A model generated the notes under the pieces. That model had not been told where the DNA came from, did not search any database, and was given only the letters and a program-made list of their open reading frames with translations. Below are positions 17,933-27,172 of a stretch of DNA of 64,000 bases, piece after piece. The stretch lies in contig NZ_CP120638.1 of NCBI RefSeq assembly GCF_029537235.1, positions 3,474,501 to 3,538,500 of the forward strand, written 5' to 3'. The position numbers and the translations under genes are program-made. The stretch's first letter is position 1; every line of letters starts with the position of its first letter. This DNA is from Rhizobium sp. 32-5/1 (lineage in GTDB: Bacteria; Pseudomonadota; Alphaproteobacteria; Rhizobiales; Rhizobiaceae).

Positions 17933-19119
17933 TGATTTCGCAAATGCTCCTGCGTCGCCACGAAAAGAAGACCCTGATCGTCGCCCTGATCATCGTGCTT
18001 GCCGCGGTTCTGGTGCCGCTGTCCAACCTGTTGCTGGCCGAAACCAATCCGCTGCACATCCCCGGCTATCTCGTGCCGCTTCTCGGCAAGTATCTCTGCT
18101 ATGCGCTGCTGGCGCTGGCGCTCGATCTCGTCTGGGGCTATTGCGGCATTCTCTCGCTCGGCCACGGCGCCTTCTTCGCGCTCGGCGGTTATGCCATGGG
18201 CATGTATCTGATGCGTCAGATCGGCAACCGCGGCGTTTATGCCAATCCGGAATTGCCTGACTTCATGGTCTTCCTCAACTGGCAGGAGCTGCCCTGGTAC
18301 TGGTACGGTTTCAATCATTTCGCTTTCGCGGCCCTGATGGTGCTGGTCGTGCCGGGCCTGCTGGCTTTCGTCTTCGGCTGGTTTGCCTTTCGCTCGCGCG
18401 TCACCGGCGTCTATCTCTCGATCATCACCCAGGCTATGACCTACGCCCTGCTGCTCGCTTTCTTCCGCAACGAAATGGGTTTTGGCGGCAATAACGGCCT
18501 CACCGACTTCAAGGACATTCTCGGGCAGAACATCCAGGCATCAGGAACGCGCGCCGCGCTCTTTGCCGCAACGGCGATTGCGCTCGCGCTCGCACTGCTC
18601 TTGAGTTCGGCCATCGTCCGGTCGAAATATGGCAAAGTTCTCGTCGGGGTGCGAGATGCGGAAAGTCGGACGCGCTTTCTCGGCTACCGCGTCGAGAACA
18701 TGAAGCTCTTCATTTTCACGATCTCGGCCATGATGGCAGGCGTAGCCGGCGCGCTCTATGTGCCGCAGGTCGGCATCATCAACCCCGGTGAATTTGCGCC
18801 CGGCAACTCGATCGAAGTGGTCATCTGGACGGCTGTCGGCGGACGGGGCACGCTGATCGGCCCGATCATCGGCGCGTTCCTTGTCAACTTCGGAAAGAGC
18901 ATCTTTACCGCCGCCTTCCCGGAATTCTGGCTGTTTGCGCTCGGCGCCCTGTTCGTCGCCACAACGCTGTTCCTGCCGAAGGGCATCGTCGGCACCGTCC
19001 AGCAGTATTTTGCGCGGCGCAAGGAATACAAGACGGCCGGCGAAACCGAAAAGACCTATCAGGAAGACAAGGCGGCGGCCCTGACCGCTGCAACAGCAAG
19101 CCCACAGGCGGCGGAGTAG
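17932..19119 (+). CDS. urtC: Urea ABC transporter permease UrtC
   Basis: 395-aa LivM-like permease. Diagnostic stretches are DLVWGYCGILSLGHGAFFAL, VYLSIITQAMTYALLL and FFRNEMGFGGNNGLTDFKD, the last being characteristic of UrtC. ATG 17932 overlaps the urtB stop by one base; the frame is open further upstream but that part lies inside urtB. The C-terminus carries a charged tail (KTYQEDKAAALTAATAS). It works with UrtB in the inner membrane and is followed after 4 bases by urtD. Confidence 0.94.
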   Translation: MISQMLLRRHEKKTLIVALIIVLAAVLVPLSNLLLAETNPLHIPGYLVPLLGKYLCYALLALALDLVWGYCGILSLGHGAFFALGGYAMGMYLMRQIGNRGVYANPELPDFMVFLNWQELPWYWYGFNHFAFAALMVLVVPGLLAFVFGWFAFRSRVTGVYLSIITQAMTYALLLAFFRNEMGFGGNNGLTDFKDILGQNIQASGTRAALFAATAIALALALLLSSAIVRSKYGKVLVGVRDAESRTRFLGYRVENMKLFIFTISAMMAGVAGALYVPQVGIINPGEFAPGNSIEVVIWTAVGGRGTLIGPIIGAFLVNFGKSIFTAAFPEFWLFALGALFVATTLFLPKGIVGTVQQYFARRKEYKTAGETEKTYQEDKAAALTAATASPQAAE

Positions 19120-19123
19120 AGCC

Positions 19124-19876
19124 ATGGCCGAAAAAATGTCGACAAGCATGCTCTATCTCGATGGCGTGTCCGTTTCCTTCGACGGCTTCAAGGCGCTGAA
19201 TTCACTCTCTTTCGTGGTGGAGCCCGGTGAACTCAGGGCGATCATCGGCCCGAACGGTGCCGGCAAGACGACAATGATGGATATCATCACCGGCAAGACC
19301 CGGCCGGATAGTGGCCAGGTCTTCTTCAACGGCGAGATCGACTTGACCAAGAAGGACGAAGCCGACATCGCGCAGCTCGGCATCGGCCGCAAATTCCAGA
19401 AGCCGACCGTGTTCGAGAGCCATACCGTCTGGGACAATATCGAGCTGGCGCTGAATCGCAAACGCGGCGTGTTTTCCACGCTGTTCTACCGGATGACCCC
19501 CGGCGACAAGGCTCGCATTGAGGAAATCCTCGAAACCGTGCGCATGACGGCCCGCAAGGACGATCTCGCTGCCAATCTATCCCATGGCCAGAAGCAGTGG
19601 TTGGAGATTGGCATGCTGCTCGCGCAGGAGCCGAAGCTGCTGCTGGTTGACGAACCTGTTGCTGGAATGACGGACGCGGAGACCAGCGAAACCGCGGTGC
19701 TGCTGAAAGAGATCGCCAAAACCCGCTCCGTCGTCGTCGTCGAGCACGACATGGGTTTCATCCGCGATCTCGGCGTCAAGGTCACGTGTCTTGCCGAAGG
19801 TTCGGTGCTCGCCGAAGGCTCGATCGATTTCGTCAGCAATGATCCGAAGGTGATCGAGAATTATCTGGGGCGTTGA
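19124..19876 (+). CDS. urtD: Urea ABC transporter ATP-binding protein UrtD
   Basis: 250-aa ABC ATPase of the LivG class: Walker A GPNGAGKTT, signature LSHGQKQWLEIGM (with the SHGQK variant usual for UrtD), Walker B LLLVDEPVAGMT and the H-loop VVVEHDMGF. It powers the UrtBC permease together with UrtE. Normally urtE follows immediately; here an unrelated gene separates them. Confidence 0.94.
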   Translation: MAEKMSTSMLYLDGVSVSFDGFKALNSLSFVVEPGELRAIIGPNGAGKTTMMDIITGKTRPDSGQVFFNGEIDLTKKDEADIAQLGIGRKFQKPTVFESHTVWDNIELALNRKRGVFSTLFYRMTPGDKARIEEILETVRMTARKDDLAANLSHGQKQWLEIGMLLAQEPKLLLVDEPVAGMTDAETSETAVLLKEIAKTRSVVVVEHDMGFIRDLGVKVTCLAEGSVLAEGSIDFVSNDPKVIENYLGR

Positions 19877-19954
19877 ATAAACGTAAAGGTTGAATCTCTG
19901 TCGGAAAGCGTCTTTAACACCGGCAGTCGCTTTCATCTTTTAGGGTTCAGTCGA

Positions 19955-20473
19955 ATGCATATTGTTGGTTTTGTGGTGTTTGTTTTGGCTGGGGCAGCCG
20001 TTTGGTATTGGCGCTTGAAGATGGTTCGGGAAGCAGGAAGCGAAATTATCGACTCTGTCGAGCGGATGCGTGGCGCCTACAAGCGCCGCCAGTTTCGCAA
20101 GAAGGCCGAAGTTGCGCCACTTGCCTCGATAGCAGACCCGGCGATTGCAGCCGTCGCATTCTTCCTCAGTCTCGCGAATGAGAAGCCGGTTTGGAAAGAC
20201 GCTGCACGCGATGTCGTCCGCAAGCGGATGAACGGCATTATCAAGCCAAGCGACATGGACGAGGTGCTGGTGTTTGCGGACTGGGCGGTAAAGAGTGTGG
20301 TTAATCCGGAAGACCCGATCCGCCGTTTCCGCGACCTGTGGAGCAAGGTGCTGACCGGGGAAGAGCGCCAGGAGTTGATTGCCGTTGCCGAGGAAGTCTC
20401 AATGGTCGGTGGCGAGGCAACGCAGGAACAGAAACATGTTTTGCAGGTACTGAAGCGGACGCTTTTAAACTGA
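19955..20473 (+). CDS. Uncharacterised membrane-anchored protein (possibly TerB-like) between urtD and urtE
   Basis: 172 aa. Residues 1-19 form a single membrane anchor (FVVFVLAGAAVWYWRLK); a basic linker (YKRRQFRKKAEV) follows, then a helical domain whose pattern (AFFLSLANEKPVW, and the ending ATQEQKHVLQVLKRTLLN) recalls TerB/DjlA-type helical bundles. That resemblance is by eye and weak. It sits 78 bases after urtD and 19 before urtE, so is probably co-transcribed. No catalytic motif is visible. A role in the urea transporter is possible only by context. Confidence 0.6.
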   Translation: MHIVGFVVFVLAGAAVWYWRLKMVREAGSEIIDSVERMRGAYKRRQFRKKAEVAPLASIADPAIAAVAFFLSLANEKPVWKDAARDVVRKRMNGIIKPSDMDEVLVFADWAVKSVVNPEDPIRRFRDLWSKVLTGEERQELIAVAEEVSMVGGEATQEQKHVLQVLKRTLLN

Positions 20474-20492
20474 TGCTGAAAAGGGTGATGGA

Positions 20493-21188
20493 ATGCTGAC
20501 TGTCGACAACATCAATCTCCATTACGGCGCTGCGCAAGCGCTTCGCGGCGTCTCCATCACGGCTCCGATGGGCAAGATCACCTGCGTGCTTGGCCGCAAC
20601 GGCGTCGGCAAGACCAGCCTGATGCGGGCGGTAACTGGCCAACATGCTGTGAGCGGCGGAACAGTGACCTTCAACGGCAAGCTGTTGAACGGCATGGCAC
20701 CCTATAATCGGGCCAAGCAGGGCATCGGCTTCGTGCCGCAGGGTCGCGAGGTCTTTCCGCTTCTCACCGTGAAGGAAAATCTGGAGTCCGGATATGCGCC
20801 GGTTGCGCGCAAGGACCGGTTCATTCCTGATGATATTTTCAGCCTGTTTCCGGTGCTCAACACAATGTTGAAGCGCCGCGGCGGCGACCTTTCGGGCGGG
20901 CAGCAGCAGCAACTGGCCATCGGCCGGGCACTGGTCACACGTCCAAAAATCCTCGTGCTGGACGAGCCCACCGAGGGCATCCAGCCGTCGATCATCAAGG
21001 ATATCGGGCGCGCGATCCAGTATCTGCGCGACTCGACCGGTATGGCAATTCTGCTTGTGGAACAATATCTTGACTTCTGCCGCGAGCTTGCAGACCATGT
21101 CTACATTATGGATCGTGGCGAGATCGTGCATGAAGGCCCGGCCGAAACGCTGGATACGCCGGAAGCGCGCCGCCACCTCACAGTCTGA
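20493..21188 (+). CDS. urtE: Urea ABC transporter ATP-binding protein UrtE
   Basis: 231-aa ABC ATPase of the LivF class: Walker [13 protein letters not shown], signature [15 protein letters not shown], Walker [16 protein letters not shown] and H-loop [10 protein letters not shown]. The EGIQPSI and EQYLDF stretches are typical of UrtE. It completes urtABCDE. ureD starts 11 bases after its stop, so uptake and hydrolysis genes form one transcription unit. Confidence 0.94.
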   Translation: MLTVDNINLHYGAAQALRGVSITAPMGKITCVLGRNGVGKTSLMRAVTGQHAVSGGTVTFNGKLLNGMAPYNRAKQGIGFVPQGREVFPLLTVKENLESGYAPVARKDRFIPDDIFSLFPVLNTMLKRRGGDLSGGQQQQLAIGRALVTRPKILVLDEPTEGIQPSIIKDIGRAIQYLRDSTGMAILLVEQYLDFCRELADHVYIMDRGEIVHEGPAETLDTPEARRHLTV

Positions 21189-21199
21189 CGGCGGTTTTG

Positions 21200-22030
21200 A
21201 TGGACAATGCGGCATTGATTGCCCCGCAAAGGGCCTGGGGCAGGGGGCGGCTGGTCGCAAAGCCCTTTGCCGGCCGCACGCGCATCGCCGAACTCTATCA
21301 GGAAGGCTGCGCCAAGATCCGTCTGCCCGAAAGCTTCGACGGGGCGATGGAGGCTGTGCTGATCAACAGTTCCGGCGGTCTCACCGGCGGCGACCGGATG
21401 GACTGGAGGTTTGCTGCGGGCGAGGGCACACGCCTGACGCTGACCACGCAGGCTTGCGAGAAAATCTACAAGGCGAGCGCCGATACAGCTAGGGTGGAGA
21501 CCCGGATCGCGGTCGGGCCTGATGCCAGTGTGCACTGGTTGCCGCAGGAGACGATCCTGTTCGAGCGGGCATCGCTCACCCGCCGGCTGGAGGTCGATAT
21601 TGCCGAAGGCGGACAGTTTCTGGCAGTCGAAGCTGTGTTGCTCGGTCGCAAGGCGATGGGGGAGGCGATGGAGAACGGCCTGTTCCAGGATTGCTGGCGC
21701 ATTCGCAAGTCGGGCGTGCTTATCCATGCGGAAAACATGCGGCTTTCGGGTCATATCGGCGCGTTGACACAGGGCGCTGCGGTGCTTGGCGGCAAGGTCG
21801 CTTTTGCAACGATTTTCTATACCGGCCCGGATTGCGAAGCGCTGGTGTCCGGACTGCGCGGACTTCTCGGTGACGGCTCCGGCGGCGTCAGCCATTATCA
21901 GGTTGCGGGTGAAGACAAACTCGTCGCGCGGCTTGCGGCGGCGGACGGTTTCGCCTTGAGAAAAATCCTCATCCCAATCATTTCGCACTTGCGTAAAGGC
22001 GCGCCAGTGCCGAAAGTCTGGACACTGTAA
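21200..22030 (+). CDS. ureD: Urease accessory protein UreD
   Basis: 276-aa UreD/UreH, the scaffold that binds urease apoenzyme and recruits UreF and UreG for nickel insertion. Typical stretches are [26 protein letters not shown] and [16 protein letters not shown] prefer ATG 21200 over the overlapping TTG 21197. It follows urtE closely and precedes the structural genes. Confidence 0.92.
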   Translation: MDNAALIAPQRAWGRGRLVAKPFAGRTRIAELYQEGCAKIRLPESFDGAMEAVLINSSGGLTGGDRMDWRFAAGEGTRLTLTTQACEKIYKASADTARVETRIAVGPDASVHWLPQETILFERASLTRRLEVDIAEGGQFLAVEAVLLGRKAMGEAMENGLFQDCWRIRKSGVLIHAENMRLSGHIGALTQGAAVLGGKVAFATIFYTGPDCEALVSGLRGLLGDGSGGVSHYQVAGEDKLVARLAAADGFALRKILIPIISHLRKGAPVPKVWTL

Positions 22031-22057
22031 TCTGACACGCAATATCGGTGGCGACGC

Positions 22058-22360
22058 ATGAACCTCACTCCCCGCGAAAAAGACAAACTGCTGATTTCGA
22101 TGGCCGCCATCGTGGCTCGCCGGCGTCTAGAACGCGGCGTCAAGCTCAATCACCCGGAGGCGATTGCGCTGATCACCGATTTTGTGGTTGAGGGCGCTCG
22201 TGACGGCCGTTCCGTCGCAGACCTGATGGAGGCCGGTGCCCATGTCATCACGCGGGACCAGGTGATGGAGGGCATCCCCCAGATGATCCACGACATCCAG
22301 ATCGAGGCGACCTTTCCGGACGGTACCAAGCTGGTGACCGTTCACGAACCCATTCGCTGA
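22058..22360 (+). CDS. ureA: Urease gamma subunit UreA
   Basis: 100-aa small structural subunit, exactly the family length. The start [16 protein letters not shown], the [11 protein letters not shown] stretch and VTVHEPIR at the end are diagnostic. It assembles with UreB and UreC into the cytoplasmic nickel enzyme that splits urea into ammonia and carbamate. In most urease operons ureB follows directly; here two other genes intervene. Confidence 0.96.
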   Translation: MNLTPREKDKLLISMAAIVARRRLERGVKLNHPEAIALITDFVVEGARDGRSVADLMEAGAHVITRDQVMEGIPQMIHDIQIEATFPDGTKLVTVHEPIR

Positions 22361-22369
22361 GGATCTTGC

Positions 22370-22615
22370 ATGCTGGCGCTCAGACCCAATTGCGAGTGCT
22401 GCGACAAGGATCTTCCGCCCGAGAGCCGGGACGCGATGATCTGCAGCTTCGAATGCACGTTCTGTGCGGATTGCGCGACCGACACGTTGGCCGGCATCTG
22501 CCCGAATTGCAGCGGCGAGCTGGTCCGCCGTCCCGTTCGTCCGGCGGGCAAGCTGTTGAACAATCCGCCCTCGGCGGTGCGCGTGCTGAAAGCCGCGGGC
22601 TGCGCGCCGCTGTAA
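22370..22615 (+). CDS. DUF1272 small Cys-rich protein
   Basis: 81 aa with a zinc-ribbon/RING-like cysteine pattern: CECC, then CSFECTFCADC, then CPNC, followed by the DUF1272 hallmark GELVRRPVRP. Function is unknown for the family; metal binding is likely. It starts 9 bases after ureA and is probably co-transcribed. DUF1272 genes also occur outside urease operons, so a dedicated urease role is not implied. Confidence 0.8.
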   Translation: MLALRPNCECCDKDLPPESRDAMICSFECTFCADCATDTLAGICPNCSGELVRRPVRPAGKLLNNPPSAVRVLKAAGCAPL

Positions 22616-22640
22616 TAATTTAAAAGGAGACCAATGACAT

Positions 22641-23036
22641 ATGTCCTCAAACTCTCAGAAAATTAACAACGACGATCTCTCTCTCGCGGTAATTGGCCTC
22701 CTCACTGCAGCCATCGTATCTATATTTATGGCTGAGGGGAACTTTACACTTTTTGTGGCGCCGCTGGGCTTGGTGTTGTTTCTGATTGCACAATCATTCG
22801 CACCCCGCCTGTCTTTTGACCGTTATGGCTTCGTGGCCTTCATTCTAATACAGGGTGCATCAATTTTATGTGTGCTGGGGTACTTTGTCAGACTGTTAAA
22901 TTTCTATTTATTTGGCATTGGCTACGAAGTTTTTCTGGGCGTTAATTCTCTCGAACTAATGAACCTAAGTGTTTGGTTGGTTAGTTCCATTGTGTACGGC
23001 CTATATCGCTTTAGCAGACTGGGAGATTTTAGATGA
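22641..23036 (+). CDS. Uncharacterised AT-rich membrane protein within the urease operon
   Basis: 131 aa with four likely membrane segments (about residues 14-30, 34-50, 62-83 and 95-118) and no motif I recognise. Base composition differs from its neighbours: many TTT, TTA and ATA codons in an otherwise GC-rich operon, which suggests recent acquisition. AAAGGAG lies upstream but is better spaced for ATG 22634, which opens only a 10-codon frame; ATG 22641 is used for this gene. Its last codons overlap the ureB ATG. Confidence 0.55.
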   Translation: MSSNSQKINNDDLSLAVIGLLTAAIVSIFMAEGNFTLFVAPLGLVLFLIAQSFAPRLSFDRYGFVAFILIQGASILCVLGYFVRLLNFYLFGIGYEVFLGVNSLELMNLSVWLVSSIVYGLYRFSRLGDFR

Positions 23037-23338
23037 TCCCCGGCGAAATCATTGCAGCAGACGGCGAGATCGAGCTGAACGCCGGTCTGGAAAGCATCAG
23101 CCTCGATGTTTCCAATACGGGCGACCGGCCGGTGCAGGTGGGGAGCCACTATCATTTTGCCGAAACCAATCCCGCTCTGTCGTTCGAGCGTGCGGCTGCC
23201 CGCGGCCGGCGGCTGGATATTCCGGCGGGCACGGCGGTTCGTTTCGAGCCCGGCCAGACGCGAACGGTGCATCTCATTCCCTTTGCCGGCAAGCGGGAAG
23301 TCTACGGTTTTCGCCAAGAGGTTATGGGCGCGCTATGA
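23033..23338 (+). CDS. ureB: Urease beta subunit UreB
   Basis: 101-aa structural subunit of normal length. [18 protein letters not shown] at the start and [19 protein letters not shown] are diagnostic. The start overlaps the stop of the AT-rich membrane gene (ATGA) and its own stop overlaps the next gene (ATGA), so translation is coupled on both sides. Confidence 0.96.
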   Translation: MIPGEIIAADGEIELNAGLESISLDVSNTGDRPVQVGSHYHFAETNPALSFERAAARGRRLDIPAGTAVRFEPGQTRTVHLIPFAGKREVYGFRQEVMGAL

Positions 23339-23769
23339 GGACGACATCTCTCCTTGCGCCTTTCGGTCTTGCCTGCGCGACCCTTCTTGTGGGGGCCACC
23401 GCTTCCTTTGCGCAGGACGATCCGAAGGTCGATTGCGACAATCAGGTAACGCAGTTCGATATGAATCACTGCGCGAATGTCGACTACGAGGTCGCCGACG
23501 CGGCGCTGAATGCGACGTATAAAACGGTGCTGGCGCACATGGCCGAAATCGACAAGGATTTGGCGGAGTCGATGCCCAATCTTGTCGGTGCGGTGGAGGC
23601 GCTGAAGGCGGCACAGCGGGCCTGGATCGGTTATCGCGATGGCCAATGCGAGCTTGCCGGTTTCTCGGCCCGCGGCGGCTCGATGGAGCCGATGCTTGTC
23701 TCCTCCTGCCTGGCGGATCTGACGACGAAGCGGACGGTGGAGCTGAAAGAATTGCTGGAAGCCTATTGA
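23335..23769 (+). CDS. Secreted LprI/DUF1311-like lysozyme-inhibitor family protein
   Basis: 144 aa. A signal peptide covers residues 1-26 ([18 protein letters not shown]). The mature part matches the DUF1311 pattern: [49 protein letters not shown] and [15 protein letters not shown], with four cysteines likely forming two disulfides. Proteins of this family are periplasmic or lipoproteins and some inhibit lysozyme. It is translationally coupled to ureB although its product should be exported, unlike cytoplasmic urease. Confidence 0.8.
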   Translation: MRTTSLLAPFGLACATLLVGATASFAQDDPKVDCDNQVTQFDMNHCANVDYEVADAALNATYKTVLAHMAEIDKDLAESMPNLVGAVEALKAAQRAWIGYRDGQCELAGFSARGGSMEPMLVSSCLADLTTKRTVELKELLEAY

Positions 23770-23785
23770 TGGCCGAGGGTTTGGA

Positions 23786-24403
23786 TTGAGCGCGGGACGG
23801 AGCATCATGATCGTCGGCAACGGCGATGTTACGGAGGGGCTTGCAGCGACGATCGACGCCGCTGATCTCGTCGTGCGCTTCAACGATTGCCGCTCCTATG
23901 GTGCAGGTGGCACGAAGACCGATGTCATCGCCGTCTGCAATACAGGCCGGCCGGCGCTGTCCATGCTTGGCGGCGGCAAGTGGAAGACAAGTGCTGCCGT
24001 GCGGGAAGTGCGTGAAATCTGGTGCGCGCGCTCTCCGCAAAAATTCGAGTGCCTGCGCACCGATTTGGCGGCGACGCATCCGGAGTTCGATGATCTTTGT
24101 GATGACTACAGCGCCGGTTTCCGGGCTTTTGCGGAGGCAACGGCACGGGAATTTGTCCAGTTCGACGGCGCTGTGCATTCGATGCTGGATGATCGATTGA
24201 AGCAATTGGATGCGGAACCATACATCGTGCCGAGCAGCGGCCTTCTGGTGATTGCGACCGTTTTGGAGAAATGGGCTCACGCTGCGGGCTCCATAACTAT
24301 TGTTGGTTTTGGTCACCAGGGATGGTTTTGGCACCCCTTTGCGTCTGAACGATTGATTGTCGATCGTTGGGTCGCGGAGGGTCGATTGACGCGCCTGACT
24401 TGA
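23786..24403 (+). CDS. GT29-like 'urease operon accessory protein'
   Basis: 205 aa from TTG 23786 (ATG 23807 is the alternative). The N-terminus SIMIVGNGDV followed by VVRFNDCRSYG resembles the donor-binding L-motif of sialyltransferase-family (GT29) enzymes; a second similar stretch is YIVPSSGLLVIATVLE near residue 155, followed by TIVGFGHQGW. Rhizobial homologues are labelled urease operon accessory protein from position alone. No glycosylation role in urease is known to me. It follows the LprI-like gene by 17 bases. Confidence 0.65.
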   Translation: MSAGRSIMIVGNGDVTEGLAATIDAADLVVRFNDCRSYGAGGTKTDVIAVCNTGRPALSMLGGGKWKTSAAVREVREIWCARSPQKFECLRTDLAATHPEFDDLCDDYSAGFRAFAEATAREFVQFDGAVHSMLDDRLKQLDAEPYIVPSSGLLVIATVLEKWAHAAGSITIVGFGHQGWFWHPFASERLIVDRWVAEGRLTRLT

Positions 24404-24464
24404 TTTGACTTAGATCTACTATGTCCCCATTGTAGGGGTAGACTAAAAAAGTAGGGAATATTCT

Positions 24465-24731
24465 ATGGGTAGGTTTGATGCAAAAGCTTCCCTGAAAGGG
24501 CAGGTCACCATCCCTGCAGAAGTTCGACAGGTCATCGGTCTGGAGGCTGGCGGCTTCATTCAATTTGTCGTGTCCGACAAGGGCAGTGTTTCGGTGGTCG
24601 CCAAAAAGTCAGGGCTCAATCACCTGAAGGGACTTTTCAGAAAGCCGGAGGCTCCAATCGATATCGATGCGGCTATCGATGAAACCGTAGCGCGACGGGT
24701 CGATCCGGCGCGTCTGGAGTTGGATCCGTGA
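24465..24731 (+). CDS. AbrB/SpoVT-type antitoxin
   Basis: 88 aa. Residues 7-45 show the swapped-hairpin AbrB fold pattern (ASLKGQVTIPAEVRQVIGL, then FIQFVVSDKGSVSVV). The C-terminal tail (LKGLFRKPEAPIDIDAAIDE) is the kind that inserts into a partner toxin. It overlaps the downstream PIN-domain gene by 4 bases (GTGA), the usual antitoxin-first arrangement, and should autorepress its promoter, which would lie in 24404-24464. Confidence 0.82.
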   Translation: MGRFDAKASLKGQVTIPAEVRQVIGLEAGGFIQFVVSDKGSVSVVAKKSGLNHLKGLFRKPEAPIDIDAAIDETVARRVDPARLELDP

Positions 24732-25135
24732 TCGGTCTCGATACAAACGTGCTGGTTCGTTATTTCCTGGAGGACGATCCCTTGTGGTCTCCGATCGTAA
24801 CGCGTTTTGTCGATGAGGAACTGACGGTTGCCCGGCCCGGCTATATCAACCCGATCACGCTTGTCGAGCTTGTCTGGACGCTGCGTCGCCTGCCCGATTT
24901 CGATCGTGCGAAGCTCGCATACCTCATCGAAAATCTGCTTTTGTCCGATACCGTTGTCGTTGGCGAAGCCAAGGCTGTGGCAACCGCGCTAGAAGCCTTC
25001 AAAACCGGTGGCGCCGGTTTTGCCGACTATTTGATTGCGGCGCTCAACGAGGCTGCTGGTGCATCGCCGACGATGACGATCGACCGGAAAGCCGGAAAAA
25101 CGCACCCTTTCATGCCACTCTCCCAAGGAGCCTGA
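24728..25135 (+). CDS. PIN-domain ribonuclease toxin (VapC-like)
   Basis: 135 aa from GTG 24728. PIN-domain acidic residues are seen in [13 protein letters not shown] (Asp 5), TLVELVW (Glu near 43) and [12 protein letters not shown] (Asp near 99), which coordinate the metal for RNA cleavage. It is translationally coupled to the AbrB-type antitoxin. The toxin-antitoxin pair sits between the ureB side and ureC; its stop is 4 bases before the ureC ATG and the ureC ribosome site AAGGAG lies inside its last codons, so transcription passes straight into ureC. Confidence 0.85.
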   Translation: MIGLDTNVLVRYFLEDDPLWSPIVTRFVDEELTVARPGYINPITLVELVWTLRRLPDFDRAKLAYLIENLLLSDTVVVGEAKAVATALEAFKTGGAGFADYLIAALNEAAGASPTMTIDRKAGKTHPFMPLSQGA

Positions 25136-25139
25136 ACCC

Positions 25140-26849
25140 ATGTCCTACAAGATGTCCCGCGCGGCTTATGCCTCCATGTTCGGTCCGACCACCGGCGACA
25201 AGGTTCGGCTGGCCGATACCGAATTGTTCATCGAGGTGGAAAAGGATTTCACCACCTATGGCGACGAGGTAAAATTCGGCGGCGGCAAGGTCATCCGCGA
25301 CGGTATGGGCCAGAGCCAGGCGACACGCGCCGAGGGCGCGGTCGATACGGTTATCACCAATGCGCTGATCGTCGATCACTGGGGCATCGTCAAGGCCGAC
25401 GTCGGCCTGAAGAATGGCCGAATTGCAGGGATCGGCAAGGCGGGCAATCCGGATACACAGCCGGGTGTCACGATCATCGTCGGCCCTTCGACGGAGGTGA
25501 TCGCCGGCGAAGGAAAGATCCTGACGGCCGGCGGCATGGATGCGCATATTCATTTCATCTGCCCGCAGCAGATCGATGAAGCGCTGATGTCGGGCATCAC
25601 GACCATGCTGGGCGGCGGCAGTGGCCCGGCGCACGGAACGCTCGCCACGACCTGCACCGGTGCCTGGCATATCGAGCGGATGATCGAGAGTTTCGACGGA
25701 TTTCCGATGAACCTTGCGCTGGCCGGCAAGGGCAATGCCTCGCTGCCCGCGCCGCTGGTGGAAATGGTTCTCGCCGGTGCGTCCAGCCTGAAACTGCATG
25801 AGGACTGGGGTACGACGCCGGCGGCCATCGATTGCTGCCTGTCGGTTGCCGACGAATACGACGTGCAGGTGATGATCCACACCGATACGCTGAACGAGAG
25901 CGGCTTTGTCGAGGATACGATCAGCGCCATCAAGGGCCGCACCATCCACGCCTTCCATACGGAAGGGGCAGGCGGCGGTCACGCGCCTGATATCATCAAG
26001 ATCTGCGGCAATCCAAACGTCATCCCTTCTTCGACCAACCCGACGCGGCCCTACACGGTCAATACGCTGGCCGAACATCTCGACATGCTGATGGTCTGCC
26101 ATCACCTGTCGCCGTCTATTCCGGAAGACATTGCCTTTGCCGAAAGCCGAATCCGCAAGGAAACCATCGCAGCCGAAGACATCCTGCACGATATCGGTGC
26201 CTTCTCGATCATCTCGTCCGACAGCCAGGCCATGGGCCGCGTCGGCGAAGTCGCAATCCGCACCTGGCAGACGGCCGACAAGATGAAGCGCCAGCGGGGA
26301 CGCCTTTCATCAGAGACCGGCGAAAACGACAATTTCCGCGTTCGCCGCTATATCGCCAAATATACGATCAATCCTGCCATCGCCCAGGGGCTCTCCCATG
26401 AGATCGGCTCCATCGAGGTCGGCAAGCGCGCCGATCTGGTCATCTGGAACCCAGCTTTCTTTGGCGTGAAGCCCGATATGGTTATTCTTGGCGGCATGAT
26501 CGCTGCCGCGCCGATGGGCGACCCGAATGCGTCGATCCCGACGCCGCAGCCTGTTCATTATCGGCCGATGTTCGGTGCCTTCGGCAAGGCACGCACCAAT
26601 TCTTCGGTCACTTTCGTCAGCCAAGCCTCGCTCGATGCCGGCATCAAGGCACGCCTCGGTGTGGGCAAGGAATTGCTCGCCGTGAAGAACACCCGCGGCG
26701 GCATCGGCAAACATTCGATGATCCACAACAGCCTGACGCCGCATATCGAGGTCGATCCGGAGACCTACGAAGTGCGCGCCGACGGCGAGCTTCTCACCTG
26801 CCAGCCGGCGACGGTCCTGCCGATGGCGCAGCGATATTTTATGTTCTAG
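25140..26849 (+). CDS. ureC: Urease alpha subunit UreC
   Basis: 569-aa catalytic subunit, full length. Active-site residues are all visible: nickel-binding His 136 and His 138 in [12 protein letters not shown], the Lys 218 that is carbamylated (SLKLHEDWG), His in [12 protein letters not shown] and [15 protein letters not shown], the flap [20 protein letters not shown], and the Asp in SSDSQAMGR. It hydrolyses urea in the cytoplasm. An AAGGAG site precedes the ATG. It is followed by an ABM-domain gene and then ureEFG. Confidence 0.97.
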   Translation: MSYKMSRAAYASMFGPTTGDKVRLADTELFIEVEKDFTTYGDEVKFGGGKVIRDGMGQSQATRAEGAVDTVITNALIVDHWGIVKADVGLKNGRIAGIGKAGNPDTQPGVTIIVGPSTEVIAGEGKILTAGGMDAHIHFICPQQIDEALMSGITTMLGGGSGPAHGTLATTCTGAWHIERMIESFDGFPMNLALAGKGNASLPAPLVEMVLAGASSLKLHEDWGTTPAAIDCCLSVADEYDVQVMIHTDTLNESGFVEDTISAIKGRTIHAFHTEGAGGGHAPDIIKICGNPNVIPSSTNPTRPYTVNTLAEHLDMLMVCHHLSPSIPEDIAFAESRIRKETIAAEDILHDIGAFSIISSDSQAMGRVGEVAIRTWQTADKMKRQRGRLSSETGENDNFRVRRYIAKYTINPAIAQGLSHEIGSIEVGKRADLVIWNPAFFGVKPDMVILGGMIAAAPMGDPNASIPTPQPVHYRPMFGAFGKARTNSSVTFVSQASLDAGIKARLGVGKELLAVKNTRGGIGKHSMIHNSLTPHIEVDPETYEVRADGELLTCQPATVLPMAQRYFMF

Positions 26850-26875
26850 TCTGTGTTTTCCAGGAAAGGCGTTCC

Positions 26876-27172
26876 ATGGTTTATGTCGTCGCCTATGTTA
26901 AAGCCCAGCGGGGTCGCGCAGCCGATGTGATGGCTGTTGCGCAGCCTCTGATCGAAGCTGCGCGTCGCACGAAGGACTGCGTCTCCTTCGACCTCTACCA
27001 AAAGCCTGATGTGGCCGACACGCTGGTCTTTGTCGAAACCTGGAAAACCCAAGCGTCGTTCGATGCGCATTTGTGCGACCGGCATACCAAAGCCTTCCAG
27101 CGTGCGACAGTCGATCTGGTGATCGATAGGCGCACCGAGGTCGTTCATCTGGATAAAGTCGAGGTACTCTGA
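26876..27172 (+). CDS. Antibiotic biosynthesis monooxygenase (ABM) domain protein
   Basis: 98-aa ferredoxin-like ABM fold: VYVVAYVKAQRGRAADVM at the start, then CVSFDLYQKPDVADTLVF and ETWKTQASFDAHL, the W-x9-H pattern of YgiN-type quinol monooxygenases. Such proteins act on quinols or related aromatic compounds; the substrate is unknown. ureE begins at the base after its stop codon, so it is part of the urease transcript although its chemistry has no obvious link with urea. Confidence 0.78.
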   Translation: MVYVVAYVKAQRGRAADVMAVAQPLIEAARRTKDCVSFDLYQKPDVADTLVFVETWKTQASFDAHLCDRHTKAFQRATVDLVIDRRTEVVHLDKVEVL

